Positions 41,528 through 53,891 of a DNA stretch of 64,000 bases are shown here, piece by piece (the stretch's first letter is position 1; each line of letters begins with the position of its first letter). The position numbers and the translations under genes are program-made. The stretch spans positions 558,001 through 622,000 of the forward strand of contig JACZZP010000014.1 in assembly GCA_015183035.1 (NCBI GenBank), given 5' to 3'. The stretch comes from Meloidogyne chitwoodi. Its lineage: Eukaryota; Nematoda; Chromadorea; Rhabditida; Meloidogynidae. The notes beneath the pieces were generated by a model. It was not told where the DNA came from and made no database searches. It was given only the letters and a program-made list of their open reading frames with translations.

Positions 41528-43823
41528 TTAACAACATTCTACAGTTTTTCTAAAATCTATTCTTGGATCTAAATTTGTTCTTCTTATTATTTGATGTTTC
41601 ATTCTTTTCTTTGGATGGTCTTTGTGATAATGTGGAAGAAAATTTAAATCTTTTTTTTAAATTAATTAATTAAAATAAATATTAAATAATAACCTTTATT
41701 TTCATTCCAATATAAATATTCATTATTAACATTTAAAATATTAAAAATACTTTGATCTTGTCTATGACAAACTCCAATTAACCCTAATAAATCATTATTA
41801 CAATAAAGTGCTGAACTGGCTGGTTCTATGCAATCTAAAGTAGAGGCACATAAAAGAGACCTTTTTTAAAATTAAATAAAATTAAATTAATTATTATTAA
41901 ACCATTTTAGAAATTTTCTAGTATAATCACTTTTATGAAAAACAAGTAAATTAGCTTCATACATATTTGAATCCCACTTTGAACTATTATTTATCCAATC
42001 TGTTATCAAAGGTAAATATGAATACATTCCTTTAAATTAATTATTTTTAAAAGAATAAATAAAATAAAATACTTGGATTTGTAGCATATCTAATGCCATG
42101 ATGATTATCTTTAATTTAATTTATTTCAGGAGTGTCACGGATACGAATAATATCCGCGGATAAGAGCCAGATACGGATATGGTGCCCCTATCTGCAGGAA
42201 TCAATAATATCCGCTGAACATAATATTTAACCCTTACTGTGACAATTACCTAAATATATTTTCCTTGTTCACTACAATTTATTTGCAAACGAAAAGATAA
42301 AAAAGTGAACGTTTATATTTGTCTAATTTACTCGCATCTATGGTTGAGTGTTAGTTCCTTAACCTATTTTATTTTGGTTCAAATCCTTTGTCATGTGAAA
42401 GGTATTATTGGAGTACATTAATTGCTGTTACAATTATTTTTATTTTTTTTAAAAATTTTTGAAGCAAAATAAAATCTGAAAATTTCGTCTAAGGCATTAA
42501 AAAAGAGTAATATTTGGCAACAGAAAAACCAAATTTATAGAAATTTAACGACCTGATATTTGCGCGCAATCCGGAAAAACTCTGGTGGAAATACTTTTTG
42601 CTTTAAGCTTTTCATAGTAAAATATTATCCCTTTTGACCATTTTGAAAAGTTTATGTGAGTTGACCATTTTGAGAAAAAGCGGATATATCCGCGGATATA
42701 CCTGTTACGATTACTGAAATTATTGTCCGTGGACACCCCTGATTAATTTAATTTAAACTAACCACTAGGTAAAATGACAGGTGAAATTGTTCCATTTTCA
42801 ATAGAATCAAATAAAGGTATTAAAGCATTAGAATCTAAAAAAGTTATTGAAGTATCACACCAAATAAATGTATCAAATTCTTCATATATTTGCTTTAAAA
42901 TTTAATTAAAAAATAAAAAATATATTTTTAAATTAAACTGCTAAAATAAATATTTTCCATGAAAAGAATTGTGAAGAATGAACATTTTTAGGCAAAATAC
43001 TCCAATCAAATTTACGCCATTCTAATTGACAAACAATATCTATTTGTTTTTTCTTTTTTTTTTTATAAATTAAAAATTAAAAATAATTAAATTTAAAAAC
43101 CATTGATATTTCTTCATTAATTCCACCCATATCAAATCCAATAATTTTTTGTTTACAACCAAAAACTCTTTTTAAATTAACTAATAAAGTTAATAAATAT
43201 GTAAAAAATGATTTATTTGCACCAACAACAAAAACAAAACCTTTATCTCCTGGTCTTTTTACCTTTTTAAATTTAATAATTATTTAATTATTAAATAAAT
43301 GAGCTTACTCCCCCCTATGGTTTTTTTATTTTATTGGTTAAAATATTTTTCTAAAAATAAGAGAATGTCTTTAATTTTTAATTTTAGCAATTAAAATAAG
43401 AAATGAATATTATATTATTTTTTAGAATATTTATTTTAATTTTACCTTAATTTAATTAAATAATAAATTAATTAAAAAAAAACCTTAATATTATTTTTAA
43501 TTAAAAATTCATCTGATAATTTATATTTATTTAATAATTTAATTAAATTATAATTAAATTCTTTTCCATAAATTGTATTTATTGTTAAATTATTAAATCT
43601 TTTTAAATTAATATTATAAGACATTTGTTCTTTTTTTTGTTGTTTTTGTTCACTTTAATTTTATTTTTATTTAAATTATTTAATTTTACCTATTTTTATT
43701 ATTAAAATTATTTGTATTTTTAGTTATTTGTATAGCCTTTAATATATTATATAATAATAATATTATTGTTAAAATAATTATAAATTTAATTATATTTAAT
43801 TTTTTAATAAAATAATAATACAT
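41528..43823 (-). CDS. DUF1647-family, glycosyltransferase-like type II membrane protein
   Basis: The start at 43823 gives MYYYFIKKLNIIKFIIILTI and LLLYNILK, an N-terminal anchor. The body reads GFVFVVGANKSFFTYLLTLL, KQKIIGFDMGG, LEWRKFDWSILPKNVHSSQF, then FFSWKIFILAQIYEEFDTFI and WCDTSITF. The pattern RKF...P.HV...WK...W.D.SI followed by CHRQDQSIFNIL is that of DUF1647, a group common in nematodes and thought to be nucleotide-sugar transferases; WCDTS would be the DxD-like metal site (inference). The last exon in the correct frame reads DLNFLPHYHKDHPKKRMKHQ and ends VECC, stop 41528-41530. The intron between ILPSG and DNHHGIRY carries a 615-bp element. Convergent with the fucosyltransferase, which also acts on glycans. 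Confidence 0.8.
42127..42741. mobile_element. hAT-like element in intron of DUF1647 gene
   Basis: Ends CAGGAGTGTCACGGATA and, inverted, CAGGGGTGTCCACGGACA. The interior contains several copies of the palindromic word ATATCCGCGGATA (42147-42160, 42680-42700 and partial copies). Possible target duplications ATTTATTT/ATTAATTT are imperfect. CAG ends suggest hAT. No transposase frame; a tRNA-like sequence is included at about 42331-42402. Confidence 0.65.
42331..42402 (+). pseudogene. tRNA-like sequence inside the hAT-like element
   Basis: TATGGTTGAGTGTTAG resembles an A box and GGTTCAAATCC is a good B box. Stems incomplete. Confidence 0.4.
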
Positions 43824-44360
43824 TAAAATAAATAAATTAATTAAATGAACTCTTCTTCTTTCAAAATAATAAATAAAATAAATAATTAATTATTTTTAAT
43901 AAATATCTAAATTTAAATTAATTTTTAAAGATAATAATCAAATAAAACTTTTATTATTATTTTCCAGTTTTATAAATAATCTGGGTGGTCGGTCAAAAGC
44001 TAAACTCTAAATAAATTTTATTTATTTTTTATAATTAATTTAAATAAATTAATTAAATTAAAAAAGGCAAAAATTAATGTTTTTAATTTAAAAATATATT
44101 TTTAAATTAAATATTTTAATTATTTAAAATATTATTTAAAATAATTTATCTCCTCTCTCCAAAAATATTTAATATTTATTTTATTTTTCAAGAAAAAAAA
44201 AAGAAACAAAAAAAGTTAATAAAACAACAGTTGGTATTTTATTTCTTTTTATTTTTACTAGAAAAATAAATATATTTTAAAGTAATTTTTCTTGAAGATT
44301 TTTCCTTTTTTTTTTAAAATAAATAAATATTAAAATAATATTATTTTTAATTTAAATTAA
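43824..44360. promoter_or_regulatory. Divergent intergenic region between DUF1647 gene and receptor 3
   Basis: About 540 A/T-rich bases between two divergent starts; both promoters must lie here. No recognised motif. Confidence 0.35.
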
Positions 44361-46586
44361 ATGTTTTTATTTCTTCAAATATTTTTAATAATTTGTCAAA
44401 AATTTATTTTAAATTATGCAAGTGAAGAAGAAGAAAGATTATTGGTAAATAATAATAATAATATTTTAAAATAATTAATTAATTTATAGGTTGATATTTT
44501 TAGAGGTTATAATTCTTTAATTTTACCAATGAAAAATTCAAGTCAACCATTAATTGTTAAAATGGCCCTTCAACTTTTACTTTTAATAAATGTTGATGAA
44601 AAAGATCAAGTATTATTATTTAAATTAATTAAATTAATTTTATAAAAAAAAGATAATGCAATCAAATGTTTGGTTAACATTAAAATGGCATGTTAGTTAT
44701 TTAATTTTTTAAATTTATTTTTAATTAAAAAAGGACTTTCAATTAAAATGGAATCCAGTAAATTATGGAGGAGTTAAAGATGTGTTAAGTTTTTTTAAAA
44801 ATAAAAATTAATTAATTAATTATAATTTATAGGCGTGTTTCATTAGATAAAGTTTGGCTTCCAGATATTGTTCTTTTTAATAAGTTTTTTTAAATTTAAT
44901 TTTAATTAATTAATTAATTAATTAAAAAAGTGCTGATGGAAATTATGAAGTATCATATATGTCAAATGTTGTAATTCAATATAATGGTGATATGCTTTGG
45001 GTACCTCCAGCAATTTATAAAAGTTCTTGTATTATTGGTATAATTAATTTTAATTAATTAATTTATTTATTTTAAAAAAGATGTTGAATATTTTCCTTTT
45101 GATGAACAAGGTAATTAATTATTATATATTTTTAAAATAAATATTTAATTTTAAAGTTTGTCATTTAATTTTTGGTTCTTGGACGGTAAAAAAATTATTT
45201 TTTTATTTAAAAAAATAATCTTTAAAGTATAATGAAAAAGAAATTAAAATGGATTTTGATAAATCTGCTGGTATAGATTTATTAGAATATGGAGAATCAA
45301 AAATATGGGATGTTGTTGGTAAATTAAATAATTTAAAATAATTAATTAAAAAAAAAGATGCCCCAGCTACATTAGTAAATAAACGTTCAAGAATTGAATA
45401 TCAACTTAGATTACGTCGAAAAGCTCTTTTTTATACAGTTGTTTTAATTATTCCAACAGTTTTAATGGCTTTTCTTTCAATGGCTGTATTTTTTTTACCA
45501 ACAGATTCTGGAGAAAAAATGACTTTAACTGTAATTATTTAATTAATTTAATTATATTTATTTATTAAAAAAGATTTCTGTTCTTCTTTCAATTGTTGTT
45601 TTTTTATTATTAGTTTCTAAAATATTACCACCAACATCTTCAACAATTCCTTTAATGGCTAAATATTTACTTGTATTATTTTTTTATTTATTTTAGGTAT
45701 TTATTTTTTTAGTTAACTTTTGTTCTCAATGTTATTACTATTTTGGTTACTGTAATTATTATAAATATTTATTTTCGTTCTCCAATTACTCATCAAATGC
45801 CTGGCTGGGTCCGCTCTGTATTTCTCAAGTTTTTCTATATTTTTTTAAAGTTTTCTCTCTCTCTCTCTATATTTTTTTAGATTTATACCTCGATTACTTT
45901 GTATGCATCGACCAAGAAGACATCCAATAATTTATCGTCATGCAGCTGGTTATGGAACTAAACTTGAACGTTCTGGACATACAACAAAAATGTCAATAAC
46001 TAATAATAGAATATCTTCAGGCTTAGCAACAACAATTTTACCAGGAATTGGTCGTTTTGCTTTAACAGGACCTTCTAAACATCATCCACATTGTATGGAA
46101 AGTTTTGATCAAATAGAAATGTCTTCTAATGAAATTGGAAATCAACAAAATAATAATAATAATAATAGAGAAATATCTTCTGAAGCATTTCCGCTAAGTT
46201 CAGATGCTATAAGAGCAATTAAAGCAATTGATTATATTACTAATCATTTACGAAAAGAAGAGGAACATAAAACGGTTATTATTTTTTAATAAGAAAAATA
46301 TGATAGAATATACTTTATTAATTTTGGGATTAATATTATGTAGGATATATTTAAATAATTAAATAAAATTATTTAGCGGGAGTGATCAATATCTTCTTTT
46401 TAGCACAGAGATGACTGGCGTTATGTCGCTATGGTCATTGATCGTCTTTTATTATTAATCTTTTTTGGAATAACTTTGGGTGGTACTCTTGGAGTTCTTC
46501 TTTCTGCTCCTCATGTTTTTGAATCAGTTGATCAAAGAGCAGTTCTTAAAAAACTAACTAACTGTTACAACTTGAATATATGTTAA
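44361..46586 (+). CDS. Acetylcholine receptor non-alpha subunit 3 (UNC-29-like)
   Basis: The start at 44361 gives signal peptide [20 protein letters not shown], then [20 protein letters not shown]. Cys-loop [15 protein letters not shown]. Loop C ([17 protein letters not shown]) lacks vicinal cysteines, so a non-alpha subunit. M1-M3: [72 protein letters not shown]. The large cytoplasmic loop ([20 protein letters not shown] ... [12 protein letters not shown]) is longer than in copies 1 and 2. M4 is [20 protein letters not shown]; stop 46584-46586. [12 protein letters not shown] places it nearer UNC-29/LEV-1 than the LPAE-type copies 1 and 2. A (CT)n microsatellite lies in an intron at about 45854-45868. 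Predicted to assemble with alpha subunits encoded elsewhere. Confidence 0.9.
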
Positions 46587-46865
46587 CCAAGAGTAACAAA
46601 AAACTAACAAATACGAGACTTTTCTCATTCAAAGTCTTGTTTAGCTTTATCACAGTGGAGGACAACTTTTTTGATTTTTCTTTTATAATTTTGTATAATA
46701 TTAATAATTAATTCATAAAAATATTAAAATTATTTGTTTAAATATTATATAAAAAATTGGAATGTAAATAAATTTTCAGTTTCTTGCAAAAAATGTTGAA
46801 AATAAATCAAAAATAATACAATAAATGTGTGACATAAATATTTAAAAAAATAATATAAAAATATT

Positions 46866-47985
46866 TTAAAGATCAGCAGTATTTCTCCTTCGAAATATGA
46901 GAAATTTGTAATTTTTTATAATACAAGCAGAATAAAAAGAAGTAATAAAAAGCAATATTACTTGAAATATTAAAACAAGAATTGGCGAACTCCGTTGCCA
47001 AATGCTCTATAAAAATTAATAAATTTTAATTTATTAATTTAAAAAATAATTTTTTACCAATAAAGTATTTGTCCCATGGAAAATAAACGTGATAAGAAAA
47101 GTTGAAAATACTAGAAGATTACTCGCTGTATTGTGAAAATATTTGTGATATCCATCCCATGAAATTATTGTCCAAAGAACATTGAATAAAGTTAAAAATG
47201 CACAGGATAATGAATAGTAAATTGGAAAATAAGCATCTTTGTAAGAGAGTTCGGCGATATTGATAGCACTCTGGAATATAAAAATGAGAAAATATTAGTA
47301 ATACTCGAAGATAAAAAATTAATGTAATTGATCGAATATTTGTTTTCAATAATATTTTCAATTAAACCTCATTGTCAAAAATATCAGATGGCAATCCGAC
47401 AACTCCATCGTCTGAATAATCCGCGAGTATATTCGTTAGTAAAAAAAGAGAAGCCATCACACCCATACCAAGACCACAAACTATGGCGAGCACATGTCGT
47501 GATGAAAACATCAAACGAAAACCAGAAACATCTGTTCCGTCAGAAACTAATTTTGTTAGACCTCTAAAATATATTTTTTTGGTAATTTTATTAAAAATAT
47601 TTTAAATACCCCTGTGCTTTGTAAAGTAAAAAATAATATTGGGCACGAGCAATCTCTTGAGTGAAAACAGAAAAAATCAAAGTCAATATTAAATTAGTGG
47701 AGATAGTCCAAAGCAAAGAAGTGAACAAAAGAGAAAGAAGCCAGAAAAATGCACTAAAATTAAATTACAATATTTTATGACTCAGAAAACGCAAAATCAC
47801 TCTAACCTCAGTTTTTACTTAAAATAAGTAATAAACACAACAAACTTAACTAATAAAAAATTAAAGACTCACCCAAGAACAAAAAGAATTATGCGCAGTG
47901 GATCAAATACAATTAAACGCCTGAAAAGCATCATTGAAGGTATAAAACATATTGATAAACAGCAAAAAGAGAAAAATAAAGTCAT
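46866..47985 (-). CDS. aph-1: APH-1, gamma-secretase subunit
   Basis: The start at 47985 gives MTLFFSFCCLSICFIPSMML, then VFDPLRIILFVLG. Six to seven membrane helices follow, including WLLSLLFTSLLWTISTNLIL, then FTQEIARAQYYFLLYKAQ. The signature stretch is RHVLAIVCGLGMGVMASLFL, whose GxGxG-like helix (GLGMG) packs against presenilin and nicastrin, followed by NILADYSDDGVVGLPSDIFD. The later exon reads SAINIAELSYKDAYFPIYYS. The chosen last exon ends SPILVLIFQVILLFITSFYS through RRNTADL, stop 46866-46868. With presenilin, nicastrin and PEN-2 it cuts Notch and other membrane stubs. It lies about 490 bases downstream of the tat-5 stop on the same strand. Confidence 0.9.
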
Positions 47986-48477
47986 TTCCTAAAAAATATT
48001 TAACTGATTTATTTAAACAAAAAATTATTGGATCAAAATCCAAATAAAATTCAATTTTCATTTAAAATGTTTTTACTCGCATACTCAAAGACAATGTTGT
48101 ATATAGGTTTATTTATATTTGGAAAAAAATCAACTAAATGTACATGGAAAGATATATCAAAAAACAATCAGTTTAAAATTATAAAAATATTAAATTATTA
48201 AGTATGCACATTCAGTTAAAAAATACAAATTGTGTCATTTTTGTCATAAAATTAAAATTTCTCAATAATTAAGATACCAATTAAAATCATTATGGTAAGG
48301 AATTGAAAACAGATTTAAATTTATACATTTCACGACAGAAGGGATTGATTTACCCGACAATGTCTTTAAAATTAAATGATAGACTAAAAGAAAATAAAAA
48401 AAATTTGTCAATTTTCTTTTTAACATTTTCATTAAAAATTTGCCATGTTAAAGCAATGTTTCAAATCTTCGTCAAAT
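47986..48477. other. Intergenic between tat-5 and aph-1
   Basis: About 490 A/T-rich bases between two same-strand genes; a 60-codon frame on the plus strand (48303-48485) shows no recognised similarity and overlaps the tat-5 stop. Nothing else seen. Confidence 0.35.
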
Positions 48478-51400
48478 TTAATTAACTTTTGCATAGGAAG
48501 GAGGTGAAAAACGTCGTCGCAAAAATTTAATCACATAAAGAGGCATACAAGAAATTAAAGTAATTGCTGTTGTCTTAACAATAAATTCAGAGGAGAGTAC
48601 AAATTGACGATCAAAATAGCGATCAAATATTACAAGAGATGCGCCATAAAGACTTAGAGATAGTGCCTTAAAAAATTTAAAAATTAGTTTTATTATTATT
48701 ATTTATTAAAAATAACCTGAGCCATTAACATTGCCCAATGCCATGTGTGGACAGTCATTGCTACCATTACAAGTTCAGTTATAATAAGTGCAGAAAAACT
48801 GATTGAAACAATATGAATAAAGTCTTCATCGAATGCATAAAGTGCCCCATACATTATAATTGAACCTTTAAATTTAAAAAAATAATAATAATAAATCTTT
48901 ATTAAAACCTTGGTAGATGCTTATCATAACCCAAATACAAAAAGTTTTGTAAGAAAGAGAACGTCCTTTGCCCAGTTCTTTATAAAGCTCTGGATAAGTT
49001 AATGCATTTTGTGCTGTTACATCACGATCAACGACGAGTGAAAAAACAGGAAGCATTGTATAAGCAGTTGAATAACTTAGTGTTTAAGAAATAAAATAAC
49101 TTAAAATAGAACAAAAACATACGCAACCATGAGCACACCCTGATAGAGTGAAACAGATGCAAAGTAAAAAACACAAGAGAATATTGCTTGCATAGTAGAA
49201 ATAATTAAACCACGATGCATAACAAATTGCGATAGAGCACAGGAACGTTTATAACAGAAACGGCCATGGACCAGAAGCAATCGGCAAATATGCGAGAATT
49301 GGGTGACAGAAAAGTCGGCGGCCAAAGAAGCTTGTTTACCTACAAATTAAAATAATAATAATAAACTATTTAAGAATTAATTAACCTTCATTTGCATCAA
49401 TTCCAATCCCTGCATGTGCAGCTTGTATCATTGAAACATCATTACCACCATCGCCAATAGCTGCAACTCGAAGTGGATGTCTATATTTTTTCAATAAATT
49501 GACAATTTGAGCCTTTTGTTCTGGTGAACAGCGACAGGAAACAACTGCTTTGCAAGAACATACTAATTCAGCAACCTCAGCCTCATAATATTGTAGGCAA
49601 ACATTTAAAGAAGCACCGGACATTACAAGAGAAACATCATTTTTTCTTAACAATAAGATGTTGAAGTGAAAATGGAAAAATAAAAATTTTATACTTTCTT
49701 AAAGCATTCAATTCATTATGTGCTTCGGTTCTGTCGCGAACATGTCCAAAAACATGAACACTATCCGTTTTAGAGAAAAGACCGGAAGATTTAGCAATAC
49801 AAATAGCAGTTTCCATTTTATCCCCAGTCAACATCCAAATTTTAATTCCGGCATTACGAAGAAGTTCAAGCGATGTGGTCACTTGATCCTTAAAAATTAA
49901 TTTATGTTCAGAAAAATAAGGAAGATTTAATCTATTAAAGGAGAAGAAAGCAAAACAAACCTGAAGTCTATCCTCAACACCTGTCAAACAAAGCAATTGC
50001 AAATCATTTTCAAAACGTCGTACAACCGTTGCCATATTCTCCATCCGATCAGTAACAGTCATTTTAGCACGATGATATTCATGTTCAAAATCAGCAAGCT
50101 GCTCTTTGCTAAGGACCTTTTTTGCGACAACCAATGTTCGGAGACCTATATAATTATTTGTCTATATTTTCTAATAATTACCTTCACGTGCCATATTTGA
50201 ACATTCTTCATCTAGCCAATCATTGTATTGAACCATTTGAGCCATAACAGTGTCAGCACCCTTCATTATAAAAGAAACTTCGTCAGTATGTTCATCTCGT
50301 ACAATTATTCCCATTCTTTTAGATTCAGAAGTGAATGGGAAGAGATGAAGAATTTGAAATGATTTAATCCGATTTCCGCTCAATTCTAATTGCATAGAAG
50401 CAAGATCACGTTTCGCGAGTTTCACTCCTACTTGTTCCGCCCATTGAACTAACGCTACCTGAAAGATTTAGTTTTTATTCCTTATGATTTTAAAATTAAA
50501 AAAACATGCAAATAGTTAATTCACTAACCTCATCAGGTGAAGCTGCTTGGTAGAATGTTGGTTTTCCTCTCTCGTCAATAGGTGTCACGTTATGGCAGAG
50601 AGCAATTGCTTCGACAGCAGTTTGCAACTTGACTGAAAAAGAATTTCGAGCCAATTTTCCCCCATACGCAGACTCAACGTGCATCCTAACGTCAGAGAAT
50701 GTCTCTCCCCCGAAGGAAGTGCTTCCAAGGTGAATCTTAAAATAAATAATGAAATAAGAATGCAAAATATTTTAACCTTTTTGAATCGCATTTCATTACG
50801 TGTTAATGTTCCAGTTTTATCGGAAAGTAGAAAAGAAATCCGTCCCAACTCTTCAGGAATAGTACTTGATCGGACAACAGTTTCCGGAATATTTTTGTCT
50901 CTTCCAATTTGCCAAGTGTAGAAAAGCTTTGCCATATCCAAATTGACCCGAAGTGAGATAGGAATAATATAAGAAAAGAGAAGAACAAAACGCATCAAGT
51001 ATCGATACCAATAAGTGTCCAAACCTTTCATCACTACCATCACAGATGCAAGTGTGAGAACAAATAGAAAGAGAATTTTAGTTAAATTATTCACCTAAAT
51101 TTAATTACAAAGTAATAAAATATTTAAAATATTAATATCAAACCTCTCTATCAATCAATCCGACTTTACTATCTGGTAATGTTGTGTTCATAACAGAACG
51201 TGTTTCCCTTCCAGTATAAACAACTAAACCAATAGCTGTCCCGCTAGCCAACACTGTATTTGCCCAAAGAACATTTTCAACGGATAAAGAACCATCATGA
51301 GAACAATCCTCAGCATTAATCTTAAAATAAAATTAAAAACGAATTAAAAATAAAAATAACCCTATATGTTCCAACAAATGCATGAATATCCTTTTGCGGC

Positions 51401-53351
51401 TTTTCGGCATAAACTTCACAATTTAACTCCAAAATTAAAGATTCATCCATTAAATTTTGAGTATAAGGAACGGCCACACGAAGTTTCCAGTCAGTCTCAC
51501 CATCCAACTAAAATCTTAAATTTTTTTAACAATTTGTAAGAATAAGACTTGATCAGTCCTGATAAAACAAGCCCCAGATTTTTCAGTTGTCCGCATCAAC
51601 ACAACATCCGCTGGAATTCGTCGGTCTTTCTCTATAACAACTAAATCGCCAACTTGAATCTCACTTAAAACTAAGAATTTTAAAATAAAAAATTTAAAAC
51701 AAACGCGCTCTTGACTAGTATCTTCCCAGTAGAAGTAATCTTCTCATATTTTTCACTGTTTACTTCTTTATCACGAATTAAACGAACCATATCATCAGTA
51801 AATTCACGAATTAGAGTAATTAAGAGCACAAAGCCCTAAAAATTAAAATCTGACGATAATTTAATCAAATAATTTACCAAAGGCCCCCAATAAGTAATTG
51901 GTGATCCTATTTGAATTGGTGGAAAAAATTGACTAATAGCCATGAGCAAAAAATAAAGATTAAGAAAAAATTTGAATTGTTGAAAAAGAACCTAAAATGA
52001 AAAAGGAATATTATACTAAAATAAATTTAAAAAAACCATTGGAACAAAAGTGAATAAATTATATTTTCTATTACAGATGACGTTTGGCGGGAAAGAATGA
52101 CCACCGGTACACACAGGACCATGACCAATTCTGATTGTGCGCGCGTGGCGAACACGTTTACGTCGAAATAAACCTTTGAAGCACCTAAAAAAATAATTTT
52201 AAATATATAAAATTACTTGGCTTTTTCAGTTTAAGTTTTAATATCAAATTATAATTAAACAATAAATCAAAAAAATAAATCATTTAATTATAAAAATGTC
52301 AAAAAAATTTTACTTTCGGAGAGAAAAAGGTCGCTCATTTACTCGATAAATTCTACAATTTCTAAACATATTCAATAATTGAAAGAGATAAAAAATCTTT
52401 GACATAATACAATAAAGTTTATAGGTGAGGAATGGGGCAACAATTGATTGTATTATAATTCAATTGTTGTTTTTGTTGCTGGTGGGTTTAAGGGCGCAAT
52501 GCAGACACAAGGCAATGGTAAGTGGTTAAACCGATTAGCATGCATTCCATTGTAATTTGGGGAGAAATAGAGCATTTCTTTCGCCCAAATGTTCGCTTAA
52601 CATAAACGTGGCATAAGAAAATAAAAATCAATTGAGATATTTTCTATTATATTTAATCATATTCTTGGCAATATTTAGTGATTGATTTTATTGGCAAAGA
52701 AATATTTAATAAAAATTTTAAATAATTATTCAATAATATGCATTATTTAGCTTTATATTCTGGTTAGATGTGCATACGAAAATATTATTTAAAAAAATTT
52801 GACAAAAATTATAATAAATTTTAGGATTTAAAATTGAAAAATAAAACCAACAAAAATAAAAGAATATATTCTAGAAAATAAAGTGCCAACATCTGTTTCT
52901 TTTAACAGATAAACATGATCGGGAAAAAGATTTTAACTAAGTTGATCTAATTAACAACCTTTAGACCTATCCGAAATGTTAAAAACCTTTTTCGAAGAAT
53001 GAAACAGAAAAATTAGTTACCCTTCTACATCCAAATATATCACCAATTTTCTAAATATCTGCCTAATCCAAAAAGCTCAGATAAGTATTTTAAAGTTTAA
53101 ACCCACTGTAACATATCAAATAATCCGGACCGGCTTGATCCAAAGCTGCTTGCACCGCTTACACTGCCTTGTACAGAAGGACAAATAATCGGAAGTAAAT
53201 GAGCGTTGTCAGCAGTATTCAAATGATGATGAGGTGATGTCCCACTTCCTCCTTGTTGTTCGTTGAGCATCAGTGGTGTATACTCGTCTAACGAGTCGTC
53301 GTTTGTAGCCAGACGGCTATATCGCATAAACTTACGTCGAAACCACTCCAC
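48478..53351 (-). CDS. tat-5: P4-ATPase flippase TAT-5 (ATP9A/NEO1 class)
   Basis: All P4-ATPase motifs are present in order: the actuator site [15 protein letters not shown] (about 51510); the phosphorylation site [14 protein letters not shown] (about 50820); the nucleotide-binding [33 protein letters not shown]; and [37 protein letters not shown] in M4 is the ATP9 class variant. The end is [15 protein letters not shown], stop 48478-48480. ATP9/TAT-5 works without a CDC50 partner and keeps phosphatidylethanolamine in the inner leaflet, blocking vesicle shedding. Two alternative first exons join in frame to [20 protein letters not shown]: a long one at 53351-53100 ([20 protein letters not shown]..., about 83 residues) and a short one starting at 52405 ([17 protein letters not shown]). 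Confidence 0.95.
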
Positions 53352-53891
53352 GTTTCAATTGAAAATGAAGTGATAAAAAATATTTAATAACTTATTGATA
53401 AATTTGTAGCTAAAAAAAGAAAAGATTATTGTTTAGAATTAAAAACGTAGTTCGAACGCCAAAAAAAGTATTGATCAAATCTGAATAAATAAAAAAAGTA
53501 AAAAAATATATAGAATATAAATAACCTATGAATAAAAATTCGAAGATGATGTTATAAAATCAGGATGTTGATTTTTAGCAATGGAAAATGTCACGATAAT
53601 TTAAAAATCTTTATATTTTAGTATTTTCTTATCTTCCATGTAACAAAAATATAGGAAGCACACAAAAATTATTTCAAGCATAACTAAAAAATGACTAAAG
53701 ATAAGAACCACAAAATGCGTCAGCTTAATGTAAGTAGGATAAATTGTCTCAAAATTTAAAACAGTTCGCCATAACATTTGCATTTCATTTTGGCTTTCCG
53801 ACTTCACATCAACACCCATTCGTCAACGGACTTTACGTTAAAGACATAAGGACAAGTTAAAACGGACCCCAAACCAATTGGATATTCTGAA
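53352..53891. promoter_or_regulatory. Divergent intergenic region between tat-5 and DET1
   Basis: About 540 bases between divergent starts. An open frame on the minus strand (53819-53601) with hydrophobic character has no known relative and is likely spurious. Both promoters should be here. Confidence 0.35.

Noticed and set aside
53601..53819. 72-residue hydrophobic frame between tat-5 and DET1
   Set aside because: No splice context or known relative; lies in a divergent promoter region.
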